From positions 1,798,001-1,862,000 of the forward strand of contig NZ_CP109427.1 in assembly GCF_036250695.1 (NCBI RefSeq): a stretch of DNA of 64,000 bases, given 5' to 3'. The stretch is from Streptomyces sp. NBC_01497 (lineage in GTDB: Bacteria; Actinomycetota; Actinomycetes; Streptomycetales; Streptomycetaceae). Made by a program: the position numbers and the translations under genes. How positions within the stretch are numbered: position 1 is the first letter of the stretch; each line of letters begins with the position of its first letter. This document shows, one piece after another, positions 19,113-31,297 of the stretch. The notes below the pieces were generated by a model. The model saw only the letters and a list, made by a program, of their open reading frames with translations, searched no databases and was not told where the DNA came from.

Positions 19113-19145
19113 CCGGTCCGGGCCCCTGGCAGGGGTCCGGACCGG
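19113..19145. terminator. Terminator hairpin between convergent genes
   Basis: CCGGTCCGGGCCCCT (19113-19127) pairs with AGGGGTCCGGACCGG (19131-19145), one G-T wobble, 3-nt loop. It lies between the aminotransferase and the ATP-grasp gene, which converge, and could serve both. Confidence 0.7.
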
Positions 19146-19218
19146 CGGCGGCGCTCCGGTCGGTGGGGGCCGGGCGCCGGTCCTGAGTCGTACGCCCTGC
19201 GCCCGTGCCCGGCGCCCC

Positions 19219-20424
19219 TCAGGCCTGCTCGACGCTCACCCGCAGCGTCTCCCGCACGAACTTGAGTGTGTCCTCCCGCTCGGACGGCGACTCGGCGGCT
19301 ATCAGTACGTGCCCCATGCGCTGCGACGACGACGTCAGCGGACGCACCGTGTCGCCCGGCCCCTTGCGCAGCCGGACCCGTACGACGCCGGGGTGGGCCT
19401 CGCTCTCCTCGACACCGGTGATCCCCGTGATGGTGCCGGGCCGCACCGTCGGGAACCAGGTCGCAGCCCAAGCGACCGGCTCCGCGGGCGGGAGCCCGTC
19501 GAGCGGCAGGCCCAGGTGGAGCCTGACCACCGCTTCGTACAGGTCGAACCCGAAGGTCAGGCCGATGGCGTCGGGGAGGTAGTCGCCCGGGGTGCGCACG
19601 GCCGTCTCCATGAGGACCGGGCCGCGTTCGTCGACCTTGAACTCCAGGTGGACCAGGCCCGTACGCATCCCGATGGCCTCGATCACACCGCGCGTCAGTG
19701 CCGCGACGCGGGCCGTGGTGAGCGGGTCGTCGAAGCGGTGGCCGCAGCGGTGGGAGAGCTCGACGAAGTACGGCGGCTGGGTGGTCTCCTTGGCCGTGAT
19801 GTTCTCGAACAGCACCTCGCCGTCGCGGATCAGCGCCTCCCAGCTGAACTCCGGCCCCATCACGGCCTCTTCGACCAGGACGGTGCCCTCGCCCGCGCGG
19901 CGTGCGATGACGTCCTCGACCCCGGCCGCGTCGGCCACGAGTTCCACGCCCTCGCTGCCCGCGAGCGTGAGCGGCTTGACGACGACCGGCAGCCGCTGAA
20001 GCATCCAGGCACGGGCGTCGGCGACGCTCGCGGCGAGCCGGAACTCCGGCTGCGGCACCCCGTGGTCGGCGAACGTGGTCCGCTGAAGTGCCTTGTTGCG
20101 GGAGATCACGGCGGCGTGCAGGGACGGCCCCGGCAGAGAGAGCCTCTCCTGCGCGAGCGCGCCGGCGAGTACATGCGGTTCAGCGAAGGACACCAGGCCG
20201 TCCGGCGCCCGCTCGGTGACCGCGCGGGTCACCGCCAGGTTCCACAGCTCCTCGGGTCCCACCGCCGCGCGGTAGAACGTCTCCGCGAGATCCCGGGGCC
20301 GGCCCTCCCAGGTGGCCGCCGACTCGACGGCGCGCACCCGCAGTCCAAGACGCGCCGCCGCCTGGAGGTAGGGCCGGCCCATCGTGCCGACTCCCACCAC
20401 GAGGAGGTCCTTGCTGTCCTTCAC
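19219..20424 (-). CDS. ATP-grasp ligase
   Basis: 401 residues from GTG 20424, overlapping the MFS stop by GTGA. It opens with a Rossmann-like VVGVGTMGRPYLQAA and carries the ATP-grasp core: VVVKPLTLAGSEGVELV, EEAVMGPEFSWEALI, and the metal-binding end VHLEFKVDERGPVLMETAVRTPGD. It resembles BacD-type carboxylate-amine ligases, which form amide bonds through acyl-phosphates. The usual final Asn ligand is replaced by Ala. It is the last gene of the operon with the didomain ligase and exporter, so it probably finishes or extends the peptide-like product. Confidence 0.85.
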   Translation of the reverse strand: MKDSKDLLVVGVGTMGRPYLQAAARLGLRVRAVESAATWEGRPRDLAETFYRAAVGPEELWNLAVTRAVTERAPDGLVSFAEPHVLAGALAQERLSLPGPSLHAAVISRNKALQRTTFADHGVPQPEFRLAASVADARAWMLQRLPVVVKPLTLAGSEGVELVADAAGVEDVIARRAGEGTVLVEEAVMGPEFSWEALIRDGEVLFENITAKETTQPPYFVELSHRCGHRFDDPLTTARVAALTRGVIEAIGMRTGLVHLEFKVDERGPVLMETAVRTPGDYLPDAIGLTFGFDLYEAVVRLHLGLPLDGLPPAEPVAWAATWFPTVRPGTITGITGVEESEAHPGVVRVRLRKGPGDTVRPLTSSSQRMGHVLIAAESPSEREDTLKFVRETLRVSVEQA

Positions 20425-21731
20425 GAGGTGACACCTTCCGCTGATGTGGCGGCCGCTTGCGCCCCGGGCGGTACCGCGTCCGCGGGCGGCCGGTCGCCGT
20501 CGGATCCGGTCGCCGCGACCGGGCGTTGCAGCCGGGTGACGGGGGTGACGAGCACGGCGGCGACGGCGAACACCGCCGCCAGGCAGATCCAGCCCGCCGG
20601 ACCGGCCGCGATCACCACCGAGGTCACGAGGGCGGGCCCGACGATGCGCTGTCCGGTGCCGCCGAGGCTGAAGACCGAGAGATAGGTGCTCTTGCGGTCC
20701 TCGGGCGCGAACTCGTAGCTGAGGTCCCAGCCGCCGACCGCCTGCCACATCTCACCGAAGGTGAGGAGCACGCAGGCGCCGAAGAGGACCGCCGCGGCGA
20801 TGACGGCCGACGCCGGTCCTGCCGCCAGCGCCATCGCCAGACAGCACGCGGTCAGCGCGAGGCCGCCGAGCCGCAGGGCGCGCACCGAACCACCGGGCCC
20901 CTCGGCCGACTTGGACACCGGAACCTGGAGCGCCACCGACAGCACCGTGTTGGTCAGCACCACGATCGGCAGCACCCCGGTGGGCACGTGGGTGGCGGTC
21001 AGGGCCCACAGCGGGATCCCCACCGACAGGATGGTGGTGTGCAGGTTCAGCACACCGTTGAGGCCGGTCAGCAGCAGGTAGCGCCAGTCCCGGAACCCCT
21101 TGATCGCGGTGAACGGGCCGGTCCTGCGCTGGACGGCGGCCGTGGCCACGGCCCGCAGCCGGGTGAGCAGCAGCGCCGAGACCACGAAGGCCGCGGCCGT
21201 GCCGAGCACGATGCCCCGGTACGCCCAGACGCTGTGCGAGGCCAGCAGCGGCGCCGCGAGGAGCGCGCCGAGCGAGAAGCCCATGTTGCGGACCGTGCGG
21301 ATGATCGCCATCGTCCGGGTACGGTCGGTGGCCTCCGTCGCCGCGGACGCCACGGCCTGGGTCATGGGCTGGGTCGCGGCTTCCGCCGCGGCCAGGCACG
21401 AGGAGACCAGGGTGAAGCCCACCACCCCGTGCACGAAGGTGAGCGCGACGAACCAGCCCGCGCGCCACAGCTGCAGCACGATCAGGGTGTGCCGGGCGCC
21501 GAAGCGCTCGGCGAGCGCGCCGATCGGCACCGTGGTCAGGAAGCCGACGATGCCGGAGATCGCGAGGCCGAAGCCGACCTCGGCGGTGGTCAGTCCCACC
21601 GAGCGGACGAAGAACACCGCCGAACCGGCCAGGTAGAGACCGGTTCCGACCGCGTTGATCAGCGAGGTGACGGCGAAGGTGCGTCCGGCGGGGGTGCTGG
21701 GCAGGTACTCGCGCGGGGATATCCGTCTCAT
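20421..21731 (-). CDS. MFS exporter
   Basis: 436 residues from ATG 21731, overlapping the didomain ligase stop by ATGA and the next ligase by GTGA. About 12 hydrophobic segments (TSLINAVGTGLYLAGSAVFF, FLTTVPIGALAERFG, and so on) and the loop 2-3 motif GALAERFGARHT mark the major facilitator superfamily. Sandwiched between two ATP-grasp ligases and translationally coupled to both, it is probably the export and self-protection pump for the half-A product. Confidence 0.9.
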   Translation of the reverse strand: MRRISPREYLPSTPAGRTFAVTSLINAVGTGLYLAGSAVFFVRSVGLTTAEVGFGLAISGIVGFLTTVPIGALAERFGARHTLIVLQLWRAGWFVALTFVHGVVGFTLVSSCLAAAEAATQPMTQAVASAATEATDRTRTMAIIRTVRNMGFSLGALLAAPLLASHSVWAYRGIVLGTAAAFVVSALLLTRLRAVATAAVQRRTGPFTAIKGFRDWRYLLLTGLNGVLNLHTTILSVGIPLWALTATHVPTGVLPIVVLTNTVLSVALQVPVSKSAEGPGGSVRALRLGGLALTACCLAMALAAGPASAVIAAAVLFGACVLLTFGEMWQAVGGWDLSYEFAPEDRKSTYLSVFSLGGTGQRIVGPALVTSVVIAAGPAGWICLAAVFAVAAVLVTPVTRLQRPVAATGSDGDRPPADAVPPGAQAAATSAEGVTS

Positions 21732-24346
21732 CTGCCACCGTCCACGCCGGTGCCCAGGGTGGCCGCGTCGGTGCCCACCGTGATCAGCGAGAGGGCGTGC
21801 TCCGCCGTGCGGGCGGCTTCCGGAGAGGCCGGTGCCGTGGCGACGACGAACCCGGCGCGCTCCCAGGAGCTGGTGGTGGCCCGCACGGTGTCACCGGCGG
21901 CGACGGACAGGTGCACCTCCTCGACGCCGGGCACGGCGCGCGCGTCGTCCGCGCCCCTCACCGCCGTGACGGTGCCCGGCGCGGCGGTGAGGAAGCGCAC
22001 GGCGGCTCCCCTCCGCGCGGGGATCGGCGCGACGGGACCGGTGCCCCGCAGGACCCGCAGCAGGTCGTGCAGGATGTCGGTGTCGTAGGCGAGGTCGACG
22101 AGGACGGTGATCGCACCGCCCGGCAGCCGGCCCGCGCACTCCACGAGGTGCGGGCGTCCGTCGACGAGGATCCACTCGGAGTGCAGGATGCCGGAGCCGA
22201 ACCCGGTGGCCTCCGCGAGCCGGGCGACGGCCTCGCGCAGTGCCACCGCGACGGACTCGGGCAGCTCGGCGGGAAGGGTGTGACCGGTCTCGACGGGGTG
22301 GGAGGAGTCCAGTACGGACTTGGCGGTGATGTTGGTGAAGCCGACCGCCCCCTCGTGGACGAGGGCCTCGACGCTCACCTCCGGCCCGTGCAGGCGCTGT
22401 TCGGCCAGGTAGTGCGCGGTGCCGGGGTAGGTGGCGTGCAGGGCCGGTTCGTCGGCTCCCGTGGTGTGCGCCCAGGCCGCGGCGATGTCGTCGTCCGGGC
22501 CGAGGAGCCGCACACCGAGGCTGGCCTGGCGTCCGGCGGGTTTGAGGACGCACTCGCCACCGTGCACGGCTCGGAACCTCGCGACGTCGTCCGGGCCTTC
22601 GACGCCGGCCCACTCGGGCTGGGCGATGCCGCTGCCCGCGGCGGTGGCCCGCAGCAGTGCCTTGTCGCGCAGCACCCGGGCCGCCTTGAGCCCGGCGCCC
22701 GGCAGGCCCCACGCCTCGGCGAGGGCGGCCGCGACCACGACCCCGTACTCCACGACGGGGACGACGGCCACCACACCGGCCGGGCGCGGCAGTGTGTCGG
22801 CGATGCGGTGCGGGTGCCGCTCGTCCTGGCTGGCGGCGGGCAGCAACGCCCCGACGCAGGCGTGCCGTTCGCCGAGGTCCTCGATCCCGCGCGCGGCGAT
22901 CACCGCCGGCTCCTCCAGTACCAGTACGGAACCGGCGGGCAATGACTCGTCGAGTTTGCCGAGCATCACGGGGCTGTAGCCGACGAGGACGTGGGTGACG
23001 TCCTCGGGCACGGTACGGATGGTGACGGCCCGCCTGACCTCGTCCTCCAGGGCGTCGAGTTCCGCGAGAGTGGGGGCGTCGATGAAGAAGGACACCGCAC
23101 GGTCCTCGGAACTGGTCAGCGGGACCAGACGGGCACCGCGGTCCTTGTGCACGAGCACGGCCCGCAGCGTGGGCGCGTCACCCGCGGCGGCCGGGCCGAT
23201 GCGCGGCCACAGCCCGCCGTCGCCGACCCAGGCCGGTTCGGTGTCGAAGCCCTCCACGCTCACATCGGCGAGCACACCGGGCACGTGTTCGAGATAGACC
23301 TGCCGGGCGTGCCGGGCCGGCCTCGGATAGGAGGCGGGCTCACCGAGGGCGATGCGGACGATCTCGGGCTCCAGCGGGGCGCCCGTGGCCAGTTCGTACA
23401 GGACGCACAGGCCGTCGCCCGGGGTCCTGGCGGCGACCTCCATCAGCACCGGCCGGCCGCCGGCGCCCACCCGCCACTCGGCGTGCGCGATGCCGTCCCG
23501 GAAGTCGAGGCCATCCTCCAGCAGCCGCCGGTTGGCCTCCAGCAGGGCGGCCTCGGTGTCCGGGTGGTCGCTCGGGACGGTGTGCGAGAGCTCCACGAAC
23601 GTCCGCGCGTGGGAGTCGGTGGTGTCCTTGCGGGTGGCGGAGGCGAACAGGAGCCGGCCGTCCTGCACGAGGCTCTCCACGGAGTACTCCTGGCCGGTGA
23701 TCTTCTCCTCGACCAGGACCGTCTCGTGGGCCGGAAAGGCGTCCAGCGCGGCCCGCAGGGCGGCGGCGTCGGCCACTGACTCCACGCCCGAACTGGAGTG
23801 CCGGCCGGTGGGCTTGACCACGGCGGGGTAGCGGACCGGGTCCAGGTCGGCCGTGGCCCGCTCCTCCGGCGCGACGACCACGCACGCAGGACTGAACTCG
23901 GGCAGGTACCAGCGCTGGAGGTACTTGTTACGGCACACCCGGGTGGCGCGCAGGCCCGGGGTGGCGAGGCCGAGCGCGTCCGCGAGGAGCCCGGTCGGCT
24001 CCACCTGGGTCTCGCCGACGGCGTACGCACCGGTGATCCGGTATGCCTCGCGCCAGCGCCGGGCGGCCGAGATCACACCGGGGAGATACGAGTTGTCGCG
24101 GCTGACATCCCCGTCGACGAAGGCGAATTCATGGATGGCGGAGGCCGGATGGCCGGGATCGGCGGCTGCCCGCAGCGCCTCCTGGCGCCAGGCTGCGGGG
24201 GTGATGAGGAGGATCTTCATCCCCCTGCGGGTGAGTTCCTCCAAATACAGGGGCGCGCGACAGACCACCAGGAACGATCCGGTGAGAATGAAGGCGTCCG
24301 GCCGTGGTGCGGGGGTTCGCCCCGCTGAAGTCTGTGGCTCGTCCAT
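21728..24346 (-). CDS. Tandem ATP-grasp didomain ligase
   Basis: 872 residues from ATG 24346 (GAGGA 9 nt upstream). There are two complete ATP-grasp modules. Module 1 (about 15-430) has YPAVVKPTGRHSSSGVESV, EEKITGQEYSVESLV and HAEWRVGAGGRPVLMEVAARTPGD. Module 2 (about 440-850) has ECVLKPAGRQASLGV, EQRLHGPEVSVEALV and HSEWILVDGRPHLVECAGRLPGG. Each module should activate one carboxylate as acyl-phosphate and join it to an amine, so a single chain could make two successive amide bonds. Fused ATP-grasp pairs are much rarer than single BacD-like enzymes. Substrates are unknown; 4-aminophenylalanine is the obvious candidate. Confidence 0.85.
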   Translation of the reverse strand: MDEPQTSAGRTPAPRPDAFILTGSFLVVCRAPLYLEELTRRGMKILLITPAAWRQEALRAAADPGHPASAIHEFAFVDGDVSRDNSYLPGVISAARRWREAYRITGAYAVGETQVEPTGLLADALGLATPGLRATRVCRNKYLQRWYLPEFSPACVVVAPEERATADLDPVRYPAVVKPTGRHSSSGVESVADAAALRAALDAFPAHETVLVEEKITGQEYSVESLVQDGRLLFASATRKDTTDSHARTFVELSHTVPSDHPDTEAALLEANRRLLEDGLDFRDGIAHAEWRVGAGGRPVLMEVAARTPGDGLCVLYELATGAPLEPEIVRIALGEPASYPRPARHARQVYLEHVPGVLADVSVEGFDTEPAWVGDGGLWPRIGPAAAGDAPTLRAVLVHKDRGARLVPLTSSEDRAVSFFIDAPTLAELDALEDEVRRAVTIRTVPEDVTHVLVGYSPVMLGKLDESLPAGSVLVLEEPAVIAARGIEDLGERHACVGALLPAASQDERHPHRIADTLPRPAGVVAVVPVVEYGVVVAAALAEAWGLPGAGLKAARVLRDKALLRATAAGSGIAQPEWAGVEGPDDVARFRAVHGGECVLKPAGRQASLGVRLLGPDDDIAAAWAHTTGADEPALHATYPGTAHYLAEQRLHGPEVSVEALVHEGAVGFTNITAKSVLDSSHPVETGHTLPAELPESVAVALREAVARLAEATGFGSGILHSEWILVDGRPHLVECAGRLPGGAITVLVDLAYDTDILHDLLRVLRGTGPVAPIPARRGAAVRFLTAAPGTVTAVRGADDARAVPGVEEVHLSVAAGDTVRATTSSWERAGFVVATAPASPEAARTAEHALSLITVGTDAATLGTGVDGGR

Positions 24347-24366
24347 GTGTTGAGTCCTCGTGAGGA

Positions 24367-24396
24367 CGTGGACCGCCCCGGCCGGGGCGGTCCACG
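24367..24396. repeat. Perfect 30-bp palindrome inside the operon
   Basis: CGTGGACCGCCCCGG (24367-24381) is followed at once by its exact reverse complement (24382-24396). It fills the 63-bp gap between the Rv2466c-like gene and the didomain ligase, 20 bp before the ligase start. As RNA it would be a very stable hairpin, so it may terminate, attenuate or protect the 3' end of the upstream transcript. Confidence 0.75.
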
Positions 24397-24409
24397 CGGT
24401 GTGTGTCGC

Positions 24410-25045
24410 TCAGTCGAAGTTGAGCTTTCCGGTGCGGGTCCGCTTCAGTTCGAAGAAGTCCGGGTAGTTGGCGAGCGCGCGTGCTCCGTCGAAAATGCGC
24501 GCCGCCTCCTCACCGCGGGGGATGGAATTGAGGACCGGCCCGAAGAAGGCCACTCCGTCGATGTGGATGGTGGGCGTGCCCACGTCCTCACCGACCGGGT
24601 CCATGCCGCGGTGGTGGCTCTCGCGCAGCGCCTCGTCGTACGCCTCGCTGTCGGCCGCCTCGATCAGCTCGGCCGGCAGGCCCCTCTCGGCGAGCGCCTC
24701 CGCGGCGACGGCACGGAAGTCCTTGTTGCCGCCGTTGTGGATACGGGTGCCGAGCGCCGTGTAGAGGCCGGGCAGAACGCTCTCGCCGTGCTGCTGCTCC
24801 GCGGCGATGCAGATACGCGTCAGGGCGAGCGAGTTGTTCACCAACTCACGATACCAATCCGGGAGTTCCCGGTTCTCATTGAGAACGTAAAGACTCATCA
24901 CCCGGAATCTCAGATTCAGCTCGCGGCGCTGCTGGACTTCGAGGATCCACCGGGAGGTGATCCACGCGAAGGGACAGGCGGGGTCGAAGTAGAAGTCGAC
25001 CTCGGCGGGGGTGTCGGTGTCAGTGCTGTCGACGGTCTGGGTCAT
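24410..25045 (-). CDS. DsbA-fold protein related to mycothiol-dependent Rv2466c, single-cysteine form
   Basis: 211 residues from ATG 25045, overlapping the ligase stop by ATGA. It matches the family of Mycobacterium tuberculosis Rv2466c over its whole length ([58 protein letters not shown]). Rv2466c has the redox motif CPWC; here it is C24-P-F-A27, so only the nucleophilic Cys remains. Without the resolving Cys it could still use mycothiol in a one-thiol mechanism, for example nitro/azo reduction or conjugation of a reactive intermediate. Its coupling to the adenylating ligase suggests it acts on that enzyme's product or protects against it. Confidence 0.8.
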   Translation of the reverse strand: MTQTVDSTDTDTPAEVDFYFDPACPFAWITSRWILEVQQRRELNLRFRVMSLYVLNENRELPDWYRELVNNSLALTRICIAAEQQHGESVLPGLYTALGTRIHNGGNKDFRAVAAEALAERGLPAELIEAADSEAYDEALRESHHRGMDPVGEDVGTPTIHIDGVAFFGPVLNSIPRGEEAARIFDGARALANYPDFFELKRTRTGKLNFD

Positions 25046-26727
25046 GCGGATTCCTCGAAGATGTCAGAGGCGACGGAAGTGGTGTCGGCCCGCTCCACGT
25101 AATCGCGCAAAACAGCGTAGGTCTCGCGGAGTTGGCGCTTCAATACCTTACCGGTGACACCCACGGGGAAACTGTCCGACGTGCGGGCTATCTCCAGGAC
25201 ACCTATGCGGGGGTGGCCGGCCGCGGCGAGCGCCTCATTGGCACGGTCGAGCAGCTTGCGCGGCTCGGCGTCCGCTCCCTCGGCCACCGTCACCACGGCG
25301 ACCGGCACGACCTTCCCGCCGTCGCGGCCCGCGACCACGGCGACGTCGTCGACCTCGGGCACGTCGTTGAGGACGACCTCCTCCATGAACACCGAGTAGC
25401 CGGTGCCGGATTCGGTGTGCAGGGCGTCCACCGCGCGGTCCACCAGGAAGAAGTCACCCGCGGCGTCCTGGTAGGCCATGTCACCGGGCAGCCAGTGGCC
25501 GGCCAGCTTGTAGCGGTAGGTGGTGTCCGAGTCGGCCCAGTAACCCGGCGTGATCGCGGGGCCCTTGGCCGCCAGGTGGCCGACTTCGCCGATGTCCGCG
25601 TGGCTGCCGTCCTCCCGCAGGATGGCGACCTCCGCGACGCCCACCGGCTTGCCCGCGCAGCGGTCGTTGCGCTCGGTGGCCAGGGTGCGGACCTTCAGCA
25701 GCACGCCCCAGCCGAGTTCGGTGGTGCCGAGCCGGTCGAAGAACGCGGAGGGCGGCAGCTCCGGGCTGCGCAGCGAGAGGATCTTGGTGATGTGGGCCTG
25801 GTGCACGGCGTCGCCGATGGAGGTCCACACCCCGACCGAGTCGACGGATCCGACGGCCAGGTCCGCCGCGGCGAGCTCAGCGTACCCGTGTGCGAAGGAC
25901 ATCACCGCGGTCGGGCGGTGCTGGTCGACGGCGGCGGCCAACTCCGCGCCGTCCCGGTCGCTCAGCGCGACGAACGGGGTGCCGCCGAGCACCGCGTAGA
26001 CCGTGTAGGCGATGCAGCCCAGGTGCGACTGCGGCAGCGCCGTCATCATCAGCGCGCCGGGCGTCTCGGTGTGGTCCACGAGCCGGAACTTGGGGCCCGA
26101 CACGATGGAACGGTGCGTGTGGATGGTCGGCTTGGGACGCCCGGTGGTCCCGGAGGAGTGCAGGATGACGACCGGGTCGTCGTCGTGGTGCGCCCAGTAC
26201 TGCTCCTCGGGCAGCGTGGCGGCGGGCGGGGCGGGCAGTTCCTCCTCGGTCCGCGTCCACGCGAGGCCCAGCCCGTCGACGGCGGAACCGAGCCGGCCCA
26301 GCCGGTCGCGGTCGGTGTAGAGGCCGACCGGGGCGGTCTGCTCCAGCAGGGACAGCGCGATCACCTGAGGCGCCTTGCTGTTGACGAGGACCGCGATCGC
26401 GCCGATCTGCGCGAGGGCGTAGAAGTGCAGGGAGTACGCGAAGGAGTCCTCGATCCACACCGCGACCCGGTCCCGCTGCCGCACCCCCTGGGCCCGGTAC
26501 CAGGCGGACCAGCTCTGCGCGAGCGCGTCCACCTCGACGAGGCTGAAGTCGTGCTGCCGCTCACCTGAGGTGGTGGTGATGGCGCGGTACGAGTGTATGT
26601 ACCGCTGGTCGGGCGCGACACTGGCGGCCAGGGCGGAGCGGAGCAGGTTGCCACCGCCCACCAGCGGGTCGGCGGCCAGGGCCGCGCGCTGGTCCGGCGT
26701 CAGAACGGTCGGGGCGAACTCGGGCAT
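25042..26727 (-). CDS. ANL-superfamily adenylating ligase, possible CreM-like diazotase
   Basis: 561 residues from ATG 26727, chosen over GTG 26736 for its GGAAGG spacing. The adenylation motifs are present: [13 protein letters not shown] (about 180-192), [20 protein letters not shown], and the catalytic lysine in [11 protein letters not shown] (about 523). The motif after the P-loop reads PTIHTHRS, as in acyl-CoA-ligase or CAR-type relatives. It may activate an aromatic acid as acyl-AMP/CoA. Because it sits in a cluster with nitrite-forming enzymes and an aryl amine pathway, it may instead be a homologue of CreM, which uses ATP and nitrite to diazotise an aryl amine. The family is sure; the role is inferred. 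Confidence 0.75.
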   Translation of the reverse strand: MPEFAPTVLTPDQRAALAADPLVGGGNLLRSALAASVAPDQRYIHSYRAITTTSGERQHDFSLVEVDALAQSWSAWYRAQGVRQRDRVAVWIEDSFAYSLHFYALAQIGAIAVLVNSKAPQVIALSLLEQTAPVGLYTDRDRLGRLGSAVDGLGLAWTRTEEELPAPPAATLPEEQYWAHHDDDPVVILHSSGTTGRPKPTIHTHRSIVSGPKFRLVDHTETPGALMMTALPQSHLGCIAYTVYAVLGGTPFVALSDRDGAELAAAVDQHRPTAVMSFAHGYAELAAADLAVGSVDSVGVWTSIGDAVHQAHITKILSLRSPELPPSAFFDRLGTTELGWGVLLKVRTLATERNDRCAGKPVGVAEVAILREDGSHADIGEVGHLAAKGPAITPGYWADSDTTYRYKLAGHWLPGDMAYQDAAGDFFLVDRAVDALHTESGTGYSVFMEEVVLNDVPEVDDVAVVAGRDGGKVVPVAVVTVAEGADAEPRKLLDRANEALAAAGHPRIGVLEIARTSDSFPVGVTGKVLKRQLRETYAVLRDYVERADTTSVASDIFEESA

Positions 26728-26820
26728 GGTGTGCACCTTCCAGATCGGGAGCCGCTGCGGACGGATGTCGCCGGACTCCGCCGCGGTGGCGGCGGGAGGT
26801 CCGGATCGGGCTCGTGTCTC

Positions 26821-26872
26821 GGGTCGTTCCGGTGGTTCCGTGGTGCGGGTCGTTCCGGTGGTTCGGTGGTGC
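26821..26872. repeat. Two tandem 26-bp repeats
   Basis: The unit beginning GGGTCGTTCCGGTGGTTC is repeated at 26821-26846 and 26847-26872 with one mismatch, and degenerate versions follow to about 26945. It occupies the 225-bp gap between papC and the adenylating ligase, upstream of the ligase on its strand. It could be an internal promoter/operator or just a replication-slippage repeat. Confidence 0.6.
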
Positions 26873-26952
26873 GAGTCGCGGATCGGTGCGTGGTGCGCCG
26901 GCGCGGGCTGCTCGGTGCTGCGTCGGTCGTGCCGTTCCGGTGTCCCGCCCCG

Positions 26953-30196
<3,244 letters not shown>

Positions 30197-30676
30197 TTCT
30201 TCCCCCTGTGCTCTCCTGAAGATCACACGGCGCCGTGCCTCCACCCCCGGTACGACCTGGCGGTGGGAGGCGCCCCCTGTCACAGCACTGGACTCTGCCG
30301 TTCCCGGCATCCACCCGCCACGGACGCGATGGTTCGGGTCTGCGCAGTGCACACACCGGCGGGATGCACATCCGGACACATGCCCCATAGCACCCACCTC
30401 CATCGCCTTGTCCTCCTTGCGGAAATGCACGGGACGAACTCATAGTTTGTTCGGAGCCGAATTCAGGGGCGCACAGGGGGAGGCGAACTCGGTGGGAAAT
30501 CCGGGAGCACCGGGATCAGTGCCGCTGGAGCGGCGATTATTCATCGCGGCGACGACTCGGGAAACACCCGCACAAGGCCCGGTGAAAAGGCGGACAGGAA
30601 CGGCGTCCGGCACCGCCGGGAGGCCCGCGGCCGGCGGGATCGCCCGGCCCTTCGCGGGCCGGGACACCGGAGCGGG
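30197..30676. other. Intergenic region holding the papBAC promoter
   Basis: About 480 bp between papB and the end of the MarR gene, both on the minus strand. A less GC-rich patch at 30420-30470 (CATAGTTTGTTCGG on plus) is the most likely promoter zone for the pap operon. No convincing gene; it also marks the end of half A. Confidence 0.4.
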
Positions 30677-31165
30677 TCACGGGGCGTCGTCCAGGGAGAC
30701 GAGGAGGGCGCGCAGGATGCGGTCGAGCTCCTGACAGTCCTCCTTGTCGATGCCGGACAGCAGACGGCGCTGGTTGCGGACGTGGCCCTCGACGACGCGG
30801 TCCACGAGCTCGCGGCCGGCGTCGGTGAGGGCGATGTGCAGGCTGCGCCGGTCGCCCGGGACGGCCTCGCGGCTCACCAGGCCGCGTGCGACGAGGCGGT
30901 CCACGCGGTTGGTCAGCGCGGCGGAACCGATCATGACGCTCGCGGCGAGGGCGCTGGGCGTCAGGGGGCCGGCACTGCGGCGGAGGGTGGCCAGGACGTC
31001 GAACTCCCACGTCTCCATGCCGTACTCGCCGAAGTACTCCTTGAGCCCGGCACTCAGGAGCCGTGACAGGCGCAGCGTGCGCCCGACGGTTCCCATCGCG
31101 GCCAGGTCCAGGTCGCTGCGCTGGGCGGCCCACTGGTCCAGAAAGCCGTCGACGCGGTCACGCAT
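30677..31165 (-). CDS. MarR-family transcriptional regulator
   Basis: 162 residues from ATG 31165 (GGAAGAGG upstream); a TTG at 31195 is less likely. Winged-helix MarR fold with LSRLLSAGLKEYFGEYGMETWEFDVLATLRR, the recognition region LTPSALAASVMIGSAALTNRVDRLVARGLVSRE (about 55-90) and the wing DRRSLHIALTDAGREL. It is divergent from the nitroreductase-like gene with TTCGACATCGA repeats between them, so it most likely represses that promoter, and perhaps itself, until a small aromatic ligand binds. Confidence 0.9.
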   Translation of the reverse strand: MRDRVDGFLDQWAAQRSDLDLAAMGTVGRTLRLSRLLSAGLKEYFGEYGMETWEFDVLATLRRSAGPLTPSALAASVMIGSAALTNRVDRLVARGLVSREAVPGDRRSLHIALTDAGRELVDRVVEGHVRNQRRLLSGIDKEDCQELDRILRALLVSLDDAP

Positions 31166-31197
31166 GGGGGCACCTCTTCCTCGTTGCTTCGACAAGC

Positions 31198-31287
31198 TTC
31201 GACACCGAGGTTACTTCGACATCGAGACGTTTGACGCAAGCGTAGTCCAGGACTTACTTTCTTGGTACTGGACAGTTCGACATCGAA
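31198..31287 (+). promoter_or_regulatory. MarR operators and half-B promoter
   Basis: Three copies of one palindromic element: TTCGACACCGAG (31198-31209), TTCGACATCGAG (31215-31226) and the perfect TTCGACATCGAA (31276-31287). A promoter-like TTGACG (31231-31236), an 18-bp spacer and TACTTT (31255-31260) lie between the second and third copies. Repressor binding would flank and block this rightward promoter, which could drive the whole nitroreductase-to-OYE run. Confidence 0.7.
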
Positions 31288-31297
31288 AGGTTCGATC

